In this document: positions 13,973 through 14,064 of the stretch, piece after piece | How positions within the stretch are numbered: the stretch's first letter is position 1 | Layout of the letters: the number at the start of each line of letters is the position of its first letter | Origin: Coxiellaceae bacterium | GTDB taxonomy: Bacteria > Pseudomonadota > Gammaproteobacteria > Coxiellales > Coxiellaceae | Direction: 5' to 3' | DNA length: 14,064 nt | NCBI GenBank assembly: GCA_014238325.1 | Contig: JABABH010000240.1 | Location: 1-14,064, forward strand | Made by a program: the position numbers and the translations under genes | Notes under the pieces: model-generated | Databases searched by the model: none | What the model was told of the DNA's origin: nothing | The model's input: only the letters and a program-made list of their open reading frames with translations

Positions 13973-14064
13973 TTAAGCCAAAGAAAACCACTCGCTAACC
14001 TTAGTTTGTGTAGCAATATGAACTGGAAGATTTACTGGGATAGATTTACCTATGCGCTCTCTTA
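13973..14064 (-). CDS. Possible C-terminus of a gene cut by the window edge
   Basis: On the minus strand a frame is open from the window edge to TAA at 13973-13975, giving about 30 residues that end HIATQTKVSEWFSLA. I do not recognise it. An open frame this short can arise by chance; only the sequence beyond 14064 would decide. Confidence 0.25.
   Translation of the reverse strand, partial: RERIGKSIPVNLPVHIATQTKVSEWFSLA

Overview
This window looks like chromosomal DNA of a gammaproteobacterium of moderate to low GC. The order of the biotin genes, the BioH-type demethylase, the Rpn/DUF4351 transposase-like genes and the small, partly broken membrane-protein genes would fit a host-associated member of the Legionellales/Coxiellaceae. 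That assignment is inference; no 16S rRNA or other taxonomic marker is present.

Left end (1-2390): the window opens in the last 25 nt of a tRNA-like RNA, most likely the 3' end of tmRNA (ssrA). An accessory stretch follows. It holds a palindromic repeat (154-234) with other nested inverted repeats, a frameshifted membrane-protein gene (450-1138) and a two-part gene (1350-1511 and 1508-1990). The second part encodes a Thr/Gln-rich protein with one C-terminal membrane segment. Hairpins follow both units.

Biotin region (2391-12669): a Bcr/CflA-like MFS transporter is coupled by an ATGA overlap to a biotin-protein ligase (BirA) without an N-terminal DNA-binding domain. Converging on them, on the minus strand, are bioD, bioC and bioH, overlapping one another. 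Farther on come bioF and bioB (minus) and bioA (plus, divergent from bioB). Read on the minus strand the order is bioB-bioF-bioH-bioC-bioD with bioA divergent, the layout of a classical bio operon. It is split twice. An intact Rpn-family nuclease gene lies between bioF and bioH, and a 5'-truncated Rpn pseudogene joined to a second copy of the palindromic repeat lies between bioB and bioF. The pathway itself appears complete: BioC/BioH make and release the pimeloyl-ACP precursor, BioF, BioA, BioD and BioB convert it to biotin, and BirA attaches biotin to carrier proteins.

Right end (12670-14064): an rlpA-like cell-wall gene and a BlaI/MecI/CopY-type repressor form a two-gene operon. A 16-bp perfect palindrome lies between the -35 and -10 elements of its promoter, suggesting autorepression. 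The last 400 bp are AT-rich, contain no convincing complete gene, and carry five sites that match the DnaA box exactly or with one mismatch, so this could be a replication origin or a DnaA-controlled region.

No CRISPR array, complete insertion sequence or wholly new multi-gene system could be supported. The most unusual items are the operon split by Rpn genes, the palindromic repeat that stays open in one frame, the DnaA-box cluster and the palindromes at the repressor gene.
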